64,000 nucleotides of DNA, taken from the NCBI GenBank assembly GCA_900095095.1, contig FMBT01000309.1:248001-312000 (forward strand), given 5' to 3'. The position numbers were made by a program, and so were the translations under genes. The DNA comes from Fragilariopsis cylindrus CCMP1102 (Eukaryota; Bacillariophyta; Bacillariophyceae; Bacillariales; Bacillariaceae). Below the pieces are notes generated by a model that was not told the origin of the DNA, did not search any database, and saw only the letters and a program-made list of their open reading frames with translations. Position 1 is the stretch's first letter. Every line of letters starts with the position of its first letter. Positions 23,948 to 37,200 of this stretch are shown in pieces.

Positions 23948-24983
23948 GATTGGATTGGATTGATGATGATGTTATTATAACGTATGTACGATGTGCGAGC
24001 TTTGATTTAATCAATATATATGTGTGATGACTTCCAAACAATACCAATATTATTCTTTGTCACTTATTTTAAATTTGTATGACAGATGACACGTAGAAGT
24101 CTGGAACGAATGAATCAATCAATCAATCAGAGGGAAGCAGTAGAATCATCCTCATTTACTTTTATTGAAAAATAAATGCGCCAAATGTATTATTTAATAA
24201 TACTTGTACAACATACAGCTCGTACTACTAATCATACTTGTACACCATACAACTCGTACTCCTAGTACATAATAACTTAGCGCTCATACTGGTAAGTATA
24301 TTTTTTTAGTACAGCATCATCATTCAACGGATAAAACTTTACAAGATTCAAGCAACGCCAGCCCCCACGGAGAAGTCACACGGCGAACGAGGTTATGTAA
24401 ATCGTAAAATAAAATTTTCAAATTGGACTGGAGCGTGTCTTATTATATGCATCCTCGAACAATGATGAGTGAATAAAACATTATATAGGATCTATACATA
24501 TTACGCGTGCTATCATAGGCTTGTCCCGCTACAACCGCCTAAAGTTTCACCTAACCGGTTTTTTGACAAAAATTACTATCGCCGCTGCGCGCTGGCAACA
24601 ATACATAATATTTTCTACATTTCAATAATAAGACTAATAAGAAACATAGTCCTGTCAAATTGGTAGCGTACACGGCCACCGTAAAACACTACTGTAACTC
24701 ATATCAACATCTCGAATACATTATAATTCTTTAAAATTCTAATTTATTCCATTCGGGTTGAAACGAGAAGCCGCGTTTTATTGTATATTAAAACTTCAAC
24801 GTTAATACAATCCATAAAATAAACCACAAAAGGCAGATCCTCTCCCTTCTATAATTCGTAAACAAAATAACATTGCTACTGCAATTGGATAGAGTTTAGA
24901 AACTACTGAACGTAAACTGCATAAAAACGAATCTTGTAAACAACTTCACATTTCAAACAATTATCACTATTAACGACGCCACC
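23948..24983. other. Divergent spacer, F-box gene / MFSD5-like gene
   Basis: About 1.0 kb without a supported gene between two outward-facing genes. It contains short (AATC)n repeats near 24114-24130 and two similar ACTTGTACA(A/C)CATACA blocks near 24204-24256. The ATG of the right-hand gene has a strong context (GCCACCATG). Confidence 0.5.
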
Positions 24984-27361
24984 ATGTCGTCACAAATATC
25001 TTCTGATTATACACATAATGTGGCCGAAAATATAACACGTAAACGTAATATTCATCGACAACCAGAGAAAGACGATGATAACAAAAATATAGATGAATCT
25101 GAGTCGTCGAATGATGAATCTTCGCCTAATAATGGTAGTGAAGAAGAATCATCATCATTTATCTTGAGTTCATTCATACCTCAACCACTGCGGCAATGTT
25201 TATCTGGTAACTCACCCGATAGAAGACAAAACAAGATGATCACAATCACTCCACCACCATCATCCGATTGTGATGATAATCCGGCTACAACAGCATCAGA
25301 CACTAATGCTGCTGGTACTACTCCTACTATTAATGCTGGTCCCTTCTCTTCGACGAAATCATCATCATCAACAAATAATAATGATTGCTGCAACGATAGC
25401 GACTTATCGTTTACATCAATATCAACATCATCGTATACACAATTAGAAAACATTGAAACTAGTAGTACTTCGTGCACTAACATCAAAAACAATAACAATA
25501 ACAATATCTGTACAGCAAGTGATGATAATTCACCGTTTTCGTCCTCTGATGACACTTTGTCAGAAATTGATGGTACAGCTGCTACTCATAATATTAGTTA
25601 TACGGGTACAACTGTATCCTCGAATACATCTAATATATCAGACAATCTTGATTCTGAATACGATTATTATGGTGATGATGAAACAACACCGGCTGAGAAA
25701 AGACGTTCCTTTTTAACATTCCGTTTAAGTTATCTATTCGTTACACTTGTTGTGATGTTAGCAGATGGATTACAAGGTAAGAAAAATGAACAACGACATG
25801 CAAACCATTCAACATGACTACTTCCTATCCTTGACTAACCAAACCTGTTCTTTATCTACCATCTTAACGTCATAACACACACAATACAATAGGTACCCAT
25901 CTTTATGTCTTATATGAAGGTTATGGATTTTCTGTGGCGTCATTATATTGTCTCGGTTTCATCACTGGTGCATTTACAGCTCCTATTACAGGACCACTTA
26001 TCGATAGATTCGGACGGAAGAAATCTGCATTACTATACTGTGCCCTTGAGGTTGGTATTAACATGTTAGAACAGTTCCCATTCTTAAGTGGTCTTATTGT
26101 TAGTCGTATTGTCGGTGGTATCACAACAAATCTATTATCGACAGTCTTCGAGGCATGGTTAGATACAGAATACCGTAATAGAGGCTTCGCAAAGGAAGAA
26201 TATGAAACTCTGATGAGGGATTCTGTGGTGGTTAGTAACTTGGCTGCAATCGCTTCAGGATATTTAGCTCATACCTTAGCAGAATCATTTGGTAATACTG
26301 GACCATTTCAAGGTGCTGTTACTTGTACAGCAGTTGCATTCGTTGTTATTTTAGTTTTGTGGTCTGAGAATTATGGAAAGAGATTAGGTCAACAAGATGG
26401 AGAAGTAGATGAAAACAAATCAAAATCACCCATTGCACAATTAAAAGAAACCGTCACCTTTATCAAGTCAGATTCCAGAATCCTTCGTGTATGTATCACA
26501 CAAGGACTTACACTAGGATCACTTCATATCTTCATCTTCTTATGGTCACCTTTACTGAAAGAATTTTCTGCTGGATGTAGTGGAGCAGTTTGGGGATTGG
26601 ATAGTCAAGGTGAACCAGCCTACGGGCTTATCTTTGGAGCATATATGGCAGCTGGAGTTCTTGGTGGACTATGTTCTTCTGGGGTTCGGAAAATTGTTAC
26701 TAAGATACTGTCTCCACTAACAAAGGGATCTGTACCAGAAACTGTTACAGTTGATGATGAAGGCCCTGTTAGAGCTATGGATATAGAATTTCAGGGAGCA
26801 TTGTGTTATTTCCTATGCGCCATTTTACTTCTGGCTCCATCCATAATGCCGGCAACTGGCGAGTACACATTTTCGGTCGCACTTTTCTCCTTCATTGCTT
26901 ATGAATTTTCTGTAGGAATCTATTCACCCTGTGAGGGCGTTATGAGATCGATTTATATTCCTCCTGAATCACGTGGTTCAATTATGACAGTCCCAAGTAT
27001 CATTGTAAATGTTGCAGTTGCGATTGCAGTTGTTTCTACTGAATCTATCTCCAGACAAACTGCACTTTGTATGATTTCTGTCATGATGATGTCATGCGGG
27101 TTCTTACAACTTTCACTTGTTTCCAAAAGAGAATGGGCAAGTTTATTCGGAAGAATCGAACATGTTAAAAGAGAATCTATGCGTTCCTACGATCATGTTC
27201 CTCTTTTGCTAGTGAAATGGCACGAAGTGCAAAATCAGTTACAGCTACTGATGCTAAAGAAAAGGTGGCATAAAATAATAATGGCATACAGTATGCTATC
27301 CTATCCTCCCTCCTATGTACTTATAAAAATAGTACTTTTTGAAAATGAAAATTATACGTGA
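24984..27361 (+). CDS. MFSD5-type molybdate-anion transporter
   Basis: MFSD5/MOT2 proteins are major-facilitator transporters linked to molybdate uptake. Exon 1 (24984-25776) encodes a Ser/Asn/Asp-rich cytosolic N-terminus of about 240 residues and the first membrane span. It joins in phase 1 to exon 2 from 25893. Family motifs follow: ADGLQGTHLYVLYEGYGFSV, FITGAFTAPITGPLIDRFGR (MFS motif A), SRIVGGITTNLLSTVFEAWL and YRNRGF. The main frame ends at 27361 with an atypical tail. A better C-terminus (SEMARSAKSVTATDAKEKVA, stop at 27271-27273) reads in the -1 frame from about 27205. The T4 run at 27204-27207 is the likely site of one missing base. Substrate is assigned by family only. Confidence 0.85.
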
Positions 27362-28314
27362 TATATGTTTCCTGTTGTTATATAAAATAGACTTTAATGT
27401 TTTACCAATGATAGATCATCAATTATTAACTACAGTATACTCATGTACATATTTAAAAAAATCTACACCTATACTAGTAGCTACAAATATATTTACTACA
27501 GTGTACTGTAATAGACCTGGACGGACTACTGTAGGAAGTTAAATACAGATAAAAACATTGGATTGAACTCTTATTCACGCAACCGCCTGAGCTATTATTT
27601 TAGCTTATAAAATTCTCCAATTCGCGCGAAATATAAACTTTATATTTCGCGCGAATTGGAGTTCGCAATACCGTGACCGGTAGTAGAATTGCAGAATTGC
27701 GAACACCAACAAAACAAAACGACGCGCGCATGTATGTAACTGCTGCTTGTAGCTGCATTGGGTCTTGTGTCTGCTTTTGTACGCGTCGCCGTCTGACCGC
27801 ACAACTTCAAAAAAAAGCGTTCTTTTTTTGGTCGGTTTTTCTCGAGAATTCTTTATTTCGATCCCACTTGTGCTGTTGTTTGTTAGCGTTTCTACGCCCA
27901 TCTGTTGACGACGTAACACTATAAGTAAGAAGTAAGACACGATACAGCGCGATAACTCACTCCCTCTTCTACCGGAACACCCGGAATTACATTCTTCAAT
28001 TTTCATCATTTGTTTCTTCTTCTTGTTGTTCTCCATCCTTGACTAGAGATTAGATTAGCTCTATTAAACTAAACTACAGTAGTAGACTAGCATAACCTGA
28101 ACCACTTCTGAATACAATACTCGTTGATAGTGTTATGAATAGCTCAGTTACTTTTATATTCACTACGGGCGTAAGAAAGACAACAGGATACAAATTCAAA
28201 TTCAAATTTCAAGATTCATCGACAGAAAGACACATCATTCGCTCATAAGCAATAATAATCTACAGACAGTATTATTCTCATAACATAACATCGATTACAG
28301 CCAAGTGGGAATGA
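27362..28314. other. Spacer containing a double hairpin
   Basis: About 950 bp between two plus-strand genes. It holds the two adjacent inverted repeats described separately (27615-27704) and a rich set of CpG, including CGCGCG. A minus-strand open frame (27605-28036) overlaps them but looks non-coding. The right end should contain the promoter of the LRR gene. Confidence 0.5.
27615..27704. repeat. Two adjacent inverted repeats (perfect 23-bp arms, then 9-bp arms)
   Basis: The arms 27615-27637 and 27639-27661 are exact reverse complements around a single C, forming a near-perfect 47-bp palindrome with TTTCGCGCGAA on each side. It is followed at once by a second inverted repeat, GTTCGCAAT at 27661-27669 and ATTGCGAAC at 27696-27704. 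The TTTCGCGC cores match the E2F/DP consensus on both strands. Confidence 0.9.
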
Positions 28315-31300
28315 ATGGCGATGCCGCCAGGGCAACATCACGCAAACGCAAATATGTTAGAAGTATTTGACACAACAACAATCGCCAGTACTACAACTAT
28401 GAACACAAATAGAAATACTTCCAACAATAACAATAACAATTTGATCAAACTGAACTCCTCGTATAATAATATCGCAGCAAATGCAAATGAAGATAATAAA
28501 AATATTGACAATAAAGTCACTAAAGCAGAAGCAGAAACCTCTTCTTCATCATCAACAACGACAACAGCAGCATCATCGCCTCAATCGCAGGCCATCCATG
28601 AGCCCTCATCATCATCAATCAAGAATACGTGTAATACGAATTCGTTAATGAATGATCATAATGGGAATAATATGAACGGGACTGTGACGGTAACGATTGG
28701 AACAATTGCAACAACAACAACAATCACAATCACAATAGATATCATCCAGTTCGACCCTCAAGAGAAGATGTACTACAACGATTATCTGAGGCATTATTAC
28801 GAAGATCATTACATAAAATTGATTTATCACAAAGGAATTTACAACCATCCGATGCACGTTTAGTTAAAATGGCATTAGCACAAAATGCTAATTTAACTGT
28901 ATTAAAATTAGGATATAATAATTTAGGTGATGCAGGAGTTATTACATTAGCTGCTGGTATTGTTGCACACAAATCACTTAATTTATTAGATCTTGGATTT
29001 AATAATATTGGTGATGAAGGAATTATAGCATTAGTACATAGTATGCAAAATGCTTCTGGTCATCAACGATTATGTGATAATAACGGGGAAGAACAGGATT
29101 ATGATGGTGGTTATAATTATACAGGTAATAGTAGTAATAGTTATAGTAATAGTAGTACTGCCACCCTACATACTTTATACCTAGCGGGGAATCAATTCGG
29201 TGAAGATGGCGCAATAGCAATGGCTGACTTTTTAAGACAAGGTAGTCGATTACGAAAACTATTTATGACTGGTAATAGAATAGGAGGGGATGGAGTTAAA
29301 GCTATTACAGAAGCAATATTAGAACAAGAAATTCAAATGAGAGGTAGTACATGTACAGGTCAAAATCATGATCAGAATACAACAACTACTACTACTACGA
29401 TGTTAGATGGCGATGATAATGACGGCGACGGTAGTGGATATGTAAAAGATTATACAGAGAATCCCTACACTGCTATGGTGAGTACAAGTAGTAGTAGTAG
29501 TAGTGATAATTTCCTCAACGGAGACGACGAGCATCATGTAAACGGTAACCAAATACTGAGAATACCTGCAAGTGCAACAACAACTTCAAAATTTCATGGA
29601 ATGCAAGAACTATACTTGGGAGGTACAGGGATGGGACTTATCGGTTGTCAGGCTGTTGCGAGACTATTGGAAAAAAGTTGGTATTTACGAGTTATATCAT
29701 TACCAAACTGTGATATTGGAGACGATGAAATTTGTATGTTAGCCTCATGTATCAAATCAAATAAAGGCCGACTACCAATAGAATCATTACAACTATCATT
29801 CAATAATATATCATATAAAGGATTAGAGGCAGTTGCAAATGCATTATGGGGATCTACAACATTAAAGGAACTGAAGGTTGATAATAATATAATCGGTGAT
29901 CGTGGTGCACATCAAATGGCTGCAATTATCCCAACAATGAAGGTATTCAAAATTCTTGATGTTGGATTTAATAAAATCACAGCATCTGGACTTACTGTTC
30001 TGATGAAAACTATTGCAGAATCACAAACACTGGAATCTCTATCTGTATCGGGGAATGCAATTGATTCGAATGCTGCGAAGTCAGTTGCATTTGCTCTTGC
30101 ATACAATTGTTCCTTGCAATCAATTTTCTTAATACATTGTTCTATCGGTCACGAGGAACTACGTCATATTGCCGCAGGTATTGTCTCAAACAGCCGAACT
30201 TCGTTACATAGAATGACTGGTTTTGGAATTGGACGTAAGTTACGACAGTATTTTTTTTTATATGTTTCTTGTTGTTGTATATTCAAGTTCATATTCGGTA
30301 CAATCGCTTACAATCCTATTCTCTATTTATTTATTAATCCCCCCCCCAACCCCTCTTTTTTTGGCAGCAATCCTATTAACATTGGGATTTCCAGAACCAT
30401 TAAAAAATTGGACTAATGAACAGGTTTTCAACTTTATTCATCTAATGTGGGACAAAAATAGAAATCATGAAAATGAGAATTTCCAGTCTGATCTTGAACG
30501 AGATCTTGATCCGTTGAGTTTCCTATCGAACCCGTTGAGTAAGAGTGGAAAAGGTACCTCTTTATTACGTCAATCAGGACCAGTACAACCTAGTGTTGTG
30601 GTTGAAGTGGCGAAAGGAGCTTTTGAAAACTTAGTTGCAAGTGGGATAGACGTAACCTCAAGGCGGCTACCAAATTCAATTTATCCGCCTATCGGATCAA
30701 CCCTAGCAACAGACGCTATCATAATTGAATCGCCAATCAAATCATTTACGTTAAATCATACCAATGGGAAAAATTCTGACACATTTATTAACAACAACTC
30801 AGGAAAAATTATGTCGACTCAGGCCCGATCGTTTGTAGCACATCCTGAATCGCCAAAAAATAATAACAAACACGATATACCGGATCCTACTAGAAAGAAA
30901 AGAATAGTTCAGTGGTTATGTTCACATTCTCAAGCTTTGAATGAACTAGCACAAATGCCATTCGATTCTCGTGAGCTTTGGAAACTGCATCAATTTTATT
31001 TTACTCCTGTAGTGAAGGAAAGTGGAGGGTCAAGTTGCCAAGGTCAGGAAAAGGAAGGTGATTTATATATTTCAAGCGTCCCAGAAGTTCACCGAATGAA
31101 CCAGAACGGATCTACTGTCACACAGTCAGCACAGTCGGTTTATGATCGTCCGACAGTACCCATGAGCGATCCTGCTTTCTCTGGACCAGCTTCTTCATCT
31201 ATTTCTACGATGAAACGAAAGGTTTCGTACCGATTCCTAGGAGATGCTTCGTCTACACCATGCACAGAACCTCATTTTATGCACAATGCAATTGATACTG

Positions 31301-31599
31301 GCTCCGTCGCAAAAATTATCGAGAATGGACATACAGGACACTCTCTTCCACCCAAAACGAAAAGAGCGCGCCGTAATAGAACACGAATATCATTTCTGCC
31401 TCGAATCAAGACGAAATTGGACGGCTTTCTTGATGTATGTCATGAAAAGGCGCTGATCACAATGAGACAACTGTACTTCGTAGAACAAGCTATACTGTCA
31501 GGGAAAGTCAATCGAATAGAATCCGATGGAATACCACGAACCCACCTCAGTGGCATACTAGCTTCTGAGGCTGAAATGATAATAGTTGACATGATGTAG
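28315..31599 (+). CDS. Leucine-rich repeat protein, ribonuclease-inhibitor type
   Basis: The start is the ATG at 28315 with an Asn/Ser/Thr-rich leader. The frame changes at about 28680 (GGG at 28678-28680, consistent with one missing base). It then runs through HPVRPSREDVLQRLSEALLR and LQPSDARLVKMALAQNANLT into about ten LRRs of the RI/NLRC3 type, for example LTVLKLGYNNLGDAGVITLA, LHTLYLAGNQFGEDGAIAMA and LKELKVDNNIIGDRGAHQMA. Exon 1 ends at 30234 (GTAAGT) and joins in phase 1 to 30368-31599, which encodes a low-complexity and basic C-terminal region ending in EAEMIIVDMM. A Ser/Asp-rich insert splits the LRR array around 29340-29590. There is no NB-ARC domain, kinase or membrane span, so it is probably an intracellular protein-binding scaffold. 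The function is unknown. Confidence 0.8.
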
Positions 31600-31728
31600 T
31601 CTTATCTAATTAAGATATATAAGGTTACGATAATGATTAGCATTTTTTAGATTATATAGTGCCTGATGTAGGATCATGTATCCATGATATTCTCCTCAAT
31701 GCCCAGTCAGCAAGTATCTCAATTCTCT
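31600..31728. terminator. Short convergent 3' spacer
   Basis: Only 129 bp separate the stop codons of two convergent genes, so their 3' untranslated regions probably overlap. No clear polyadenylation hexamer is visible. Confidence 0.3.
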
Positions 31729-33609
31729 CTATCTTCCTGGAAAAAGTCGTTTAGCTAGAATCCATGGAGCCTGCGGTTTAATGTCCAATCCAAATGGTAC
31801 TGCACCACGAATTGTCCTGGCCAATTGTCGTAGTCCGGCAAGCTGCGGAGTGTCAGAAGCAGCTGGTATTACTTTAACATTCGATTTCAAATGGTAATCA
31901 TCAACCAACGCATTGGCAGCCTGAATTCCAGTTACTACTGCTTTCTCGGTACTCCAAGAGGCATGACCAGTTCGGTCAACCCAATCTCCACAGATGTATA
32001 GACCCTCGCTTAGTTTGACATCGGGACTCCAACTGGCACTGTTGACACAAAAGTGTGAGACTGCATTATTGGCCCGTACAACCGACAAATCAGCCACCAA
32101 ACTTTCGTGAATGTAAGGAATTTTTAACGCCGCGGCGATGGCTTTCAAAGTTACTTGCACTACTTCTTTATCTTCCATACTCCCCAAGGAATCTGCACGG
32201 AAGAAGTCAACTTCAATTGCTGAAACGACATCATTGCTATCTTGGAGTCGTTCCAAGTCGTATATACAGAATCCTGTCTCAGAGAGTTCAGGAATTTCAC
32301 CGATATTTGCTCCACATACTACAACAGGTGAATCCCTCATAGCATCCTTTAGTGGAGAAATCTCTGCATCAAAGAACAGTCGTACTGCAACACAAGTTAC
32401 GCCACGAAATTTCTCCCAAGATTTTGTTCCAGGAAGCTTTGTTAGAGGTGGACATGCTGGCAAAAGTCTTTTGAGAGCAGTCCCTCCAATTGCAAAAACA
32501 ATAGCGTCACAGTCAATCGACTCGGCTCCGTCGTTGAGAGATATTCGAAATAATCCATCTGTGCCATCATCTTTATCGTTATCGTTATTTTTTAGTATTG
32601 TTGTAAGATCATTGATGGCAGTAACCTTTGCACCACCACGGAGTTTCACATTACCCCTTTCTTGTAGCACTTCGGTCCACGGATTGAAAACTTTCTCTGT
32701 TATCGTTCCTCGACACCATCTAACATCGAAGGCACCCCGTGACTGTAATGCAAAAACATGAAGACATGAAATTGCCGCTGCTGCAGAACAATCATATCCT
32801 GGAGTCATAGGTAGTACATGAAGAAGAGGAGAAACAAGTTCATTGTAAAGTCTGGGTGTCACACCTGCAATAGACTTAAATAGATTTTCTGCCGAGATGT
32901 TGTCGTATCGTTCCCACGATTTGCGATCCTCTTGATTAAAGTCTGCCCAAATTCCCAAAAGTCCTAAGCCACTAAGACGATCTATTGTTGTTAATGGATT
33001 ATCACCTTCGAATTCAGAAAGCAATGCAAGATCTAGTGGTGGAGGTAATAGTTCTGAAAGACTGGCAACAATAGACGCTGGGTCCATTGCGTTGATACTA
33101 CCCGATGACCTTTACTGCTACTGCTCTTTTTTCGTTATCATTATCTTCCGAATTGATCTGCCCATTTTGCTCTCCAAGTACCGGTGATAGAGCAACTCTT
33201 CCCGATTGTGAAACAAGAATTGAAGGAGTAAATGGAGTAAGTACGTCATCTAGATTTAACCCTATTCTTTCCATAGTTGCGAAGGTGTTTAGGTATTCTC
33301 TCCAAAAACCATGCAAACCGGCTTCGACCGGTCTGTTTAATTTTTTAGTTCTCCAACCAGAAGCTAACCCACCAGGTCCACGGGGAGATGCATCTAGAAT
33401 CTCAATTTCAAAGGCAGATTCACTCCCTCCTCCTTGTTGCGATTGTGGCTGTTGGATTTTAGATAGTGTATCTGCTGTACTGAACCCTGCCCAACCCCCA
33501 CCGATGACAACAATTTTTTTTTTGGCGTTGTGACATCAGCAAGTCCATTAACTTGAATACCAATAATGGAAATTACAGCAGCAGAAACTGAAATAAAGCA
33601 TCGTTTCAT
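31729..33609 (-). CDS. FAD-dependent amine-oxidase / phytoene-desaturase-like oxidoreductase
   Basis: The start is the ATG at 33609, with a hydrophobic leader (MKRCFISVSAAVISIIGIQV) like a signal peptide or anchor and no AFAP motif. After a Lys run coded by ten A, the FAD-binding motif KIVVIGGGWAGFSTADTLSK reads in the -1 frame, so one base seems to be missing at T10 33514-33523 (plus strand). Then come PRGPGGLASGWRTKKLNRPV and EAGLHGFWREYLNTFATMER. A further frame change at about 33105 leads into the long part 33087-31729, with CDAIVFAIGGTALKRLLP and the C-terminal FAD contact region LYICGDWVDRTGHASWSTEK. The whole order fits the amine oxidase/phytoene desaturase superfamily, total about 620 residues. 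Substrate is unknown; a pigment or lipid role is possible. Confidence 0.75.
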
Positions 33610-34256
33610 GTTACAGTAGTTGTACTGACTTCTTTTAAGATGTCTGTGGTTACTTTCTTCTCTACGATGTCAAACCAATAACGCAATTCAGCCCAACACT
33701 TTAATAGAGTATGATGATTGTGGATATTGGATGATTGATGATTGAGTGATGTGTGAAAAAAAATTCTGTTTTCTTCTCGGACGATCTTTTGGATATTATC
33801 ATAAACAGTACTTACAATAAATTATTCACGACTGAAAATTAGATGCTTTGTAAATTAAAAATACCGCGCCATGCAGAATGTCTCTCGATTATACTGTTAG
33901 TACTGTACAGTAGAGAATTAAAATGTCTCCATCGTCATGACCTGAAACTATATATCAAACATCACAGGAATATTCTTGAACAACTCATTAATATCAAACG
34001 ACCCTGGGTTCTTGAGTTTCTTGTTTTGAACTTTTACGGGTCAAAAAAACTATTTCCTAGAGCATTGTTTCAAAACTACCTCCGCTGTTGATTTTGTGGT
34101 CAGGGTTGGAAAGTAGCTCTTTCTTGAGTCTATTTGTGAATTCGCACTACTGTGTATAATATCTTTTGAACTAACAGATCAAATATTGACTGGCGGAGGG
34201 CGGATAAGACAGTCGATACAACAAAACAATAACTGTGAAATTCATTCGATCCATGC
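33610..34256. promoter_or_regulatory. Divergent spacer, oxidoreductase / C2 protein
   Basis: About 650 bp between outward-facing genes. It contains a TAGTACTGTACAGTAGAG element near 33898-33914, related to elements in other spacers. No gene is supported; an 82-residue open frame at 33843-34091 looks random. Confidence 0.45.
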
Positions 34257-37200
34257 ATGATGAGCGATTCATCTCTTTCGTCTCCTGTAAATAATAGGTA
34301 CTATAGGAAGAAAAAAGAAAATGCTTCATACTCATATTCTGACTCTGAAGATATTGGCCAACGAGAACAGAAACGAAAGGCCGTCAAGAAAAGGCGTTTG
34401 CGGTTATGGAGACGTAATAGGTCCGATTCGACAGAAAATGGCACTGTAAGTGACACTGGAGGGAAAGAATCTGCATACTCTCAAAATTCCAAGCAAGAAA
34501 GAAATAATTATTCAAGAGGAGCACGTGGTATGGGCGATTCTAATGATAATAACGGAGGATACGAAAGTGATGCATCGAGTCGCTACGGTGGCCGTAATAG
34601 CAGCTTTCAACTCGATAACGTCATGTCGAGGTCGTCCCAAGCACCCTCAGGGCGTAATTTCCTTGGTGGGGCGAATCACAGCAATAGCACTACTCCGGTA
34701 ACTCCTACAAACAGGGGAAGCGATGTAGAGGACGAGGATTTGAATAAAAAAATCCGCGTCAAACCTCATAGTGCGTTCCCTACTGCCACGTACATGAATG
34801 AGACTGACCTTTATCAGTGTATGATGGCTGGAAGTTCCAAGTTTGAGTTCTTAACTTCTTATCTAAACCCCTCTACCAACACAACCAGACGTATAAAGGT
34901 CCCAGATAGCGTGAAAAGTCAATTTGGAAGTCCAAAGGAGGATGGAAGGGTTGGATCCTTACGAGTTGAAATTCTAGGATGCGTTGGTCTAGATCGTGTC
35001 AAGCCCGAAGTATCGGTGTATGCTGTCTGCGGTGATTGTGCATTCAGCACTGACAATATTCAGGGCAATCGATCTCCAATGTGGCCGAATTCATCAAAAC
35101 GGGCCGCTGTGTTTCCTCTCCACCATGCATATGCGCGACTGTTCATTGGCGTCTTCGATGTCAATAACCAGAAAGAAAGGGAGGCGGATCAACTATGTGG
35201 TCGAGTGTCTATCGACATTCCCTCGTTGCGTCCTGATACGGAATATGATATCACTTTCCCACTAAGAGCCTCAGCTTTTCATTTATGATCGGAGGCCTCG
35301 GGGAGTGGTTCGTGTGCGTTTTTCCATGCATTGGTTCAGTGAACGATCTGCTATTATAAGTTACTTGAAACGCCCCCGTAATCCACTGGCCTTTTCCAAA
35401 CAGGGCAAAAAGTTTCCCACAATCCCTTGTGGAGATCCAAAAACATTTCGTAATGTAGCCGTCACGGTTCATGGACAAGACTTTCCGGGGAAATACACTC
35501 GTGGAGCTTTTAAAGCAACAATGCGCGAATTCAATTTATCACAGCAAAACATTCGCTTTCTTTTAAAGGTCCTCGTTCTGGATTGTATCCTATACGAGAA
35601 TCCATTCATGTCTGTATACCTCTTTGTGACGTCCATGTACTGCGTCTATCAGAACTCTATCCGGCTAGCTCCACCATTTTTTGTTGGTTTCTTGATCTAT
35701 CTCCTTGTGGAGAACAATATGTACTTTAATGGAAGTGAGGAAGGTAATTTAGGATATCGAGCCTTGACTATTCCCGAAGTCTTCTATGGTCTTGTCTTTG
35801 ATGGGAAGAATCCGAAGCGCAAATTTAATTCAATTTTGGTCAAAAAACGTCCTCGGCGACAAGTAATTGGAGAAGACGGCAAAATAATTGACATCGAGTT
35901 GCAGAATCACCGTGAATTTCCTTTTTCTGAGAGATTTGCGTATCCAAAATTCTCGGCTGCCGACGCTATAGCCTCAACTCCATCGACAAATAAGAAAAAG
36001 GGAAAGAAAAAAGACAGAGGTGTGTACTGATAATTTTTAATACTGTTGTTGAATGAGTGTGTTCTATTTATAAATTTCTTATTACAATAATTGTTTGCAT
36101 TCTCACAATATACTATGATGTGTCTTTCGATACGCATAGGGTCTGTACCTGTCGATATAAGTAAAGAAATAAGAACGACACGTCGGTTATCCATCGTACA
36201 TGCACCGATGGTAGAACAGGTAGACCAAGCAGAAGAATCCGATGAAGAATCTGAAGAGGACAGCCAAGAAGGAGAAGATGAGGATGAAGAGATGCTGGAC
36301 GATGCGGAATCATATGGGTACGAAAATATGGATGATAGTGATGAAGAAGACTTGGAGGAGGAATCCCGAGTAAGAAGAACAAAAGGAAAGGACGAATCCT
36401 TGAGACGGGGAAAGCAAGTAAACACCGTCGTATTCGCGTTGGACCACCACAGAACTGTGACAAATCTGGAAACAAAAAAACCCCACCTCAAGCACATTTG
36501 TCCAAAGTCGAGCACATGTTACACCGTGCATCAAAGAATATATCTGTTGAACACGTCCACTTTCCGCCCCCTCAACTATCAACACAGCTCGGAAAAGAGG
36601 TGAATGCTAAAGGCCCGGCAGGTGATGTCCTTGTAAGTTTACGTTGCGACTAGGTTCTTTGTTGAGCGGGGAATGACTGTTTTAATCGTTTTCTACTTCG
36701 AATATTTTTCTCACGTTCCATTATATGCCCGTCTGGGAACTCTGAAACAAATAAACAAAACAAAAAGACTGCAAAAGAAAAAAAACATTTTGACGATTTT
36801 GACAAATTGCTTGGATATCGCCTCAAAAATCCAAATCCTATCGTTAGAATTACATCATCTTTCCTGGGGCCCTTGATGAGGATAATCCGAATTGTCATTT
36901 ACGCCGTTCGGATTAGCTTCAACGTATGCTCTTGGAGAGATCCGTACCTGACGTTTTGGGTTTTTGCCTTTTTATGTACGTTGGCCTTTGTTCTATTAAT
37001 ATTTCCTTGGAGGACTTTCTTCTTCTTGTCGAGTCTTGTTTTACTCGGTCCACAAAACATTGGTGTTCGCATGTATTTGGAACGCAGGGCAAAGAGACGT
37101 GAACAAGAAGAGAAAGAGGAAAAGGAGAAGGAGGCCTTGAAAGCTCAGCTTAAGATGAACGATCCTTTAGGTCCGGCGGCACAGGCCCAATTACAGCAAA

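Noticed and set aside
27605-28036. 143-codon minus-strand open frame
   Set aside because: It runs through the palindrome, has no recognisable domain and has irregular composition.
32138-32761. 207-codon plus-strand open frame
   Set aside because: It lies fully opposite the conserved FAD oxidoreductase exon and is Ser-rich, as antisense frames of this gene are.
35907-36515. 202-codon minus-strand open frame, Ser-rich
   Set aside because: Antisense of the acidic Glu/Asp linker of the C2 protein.
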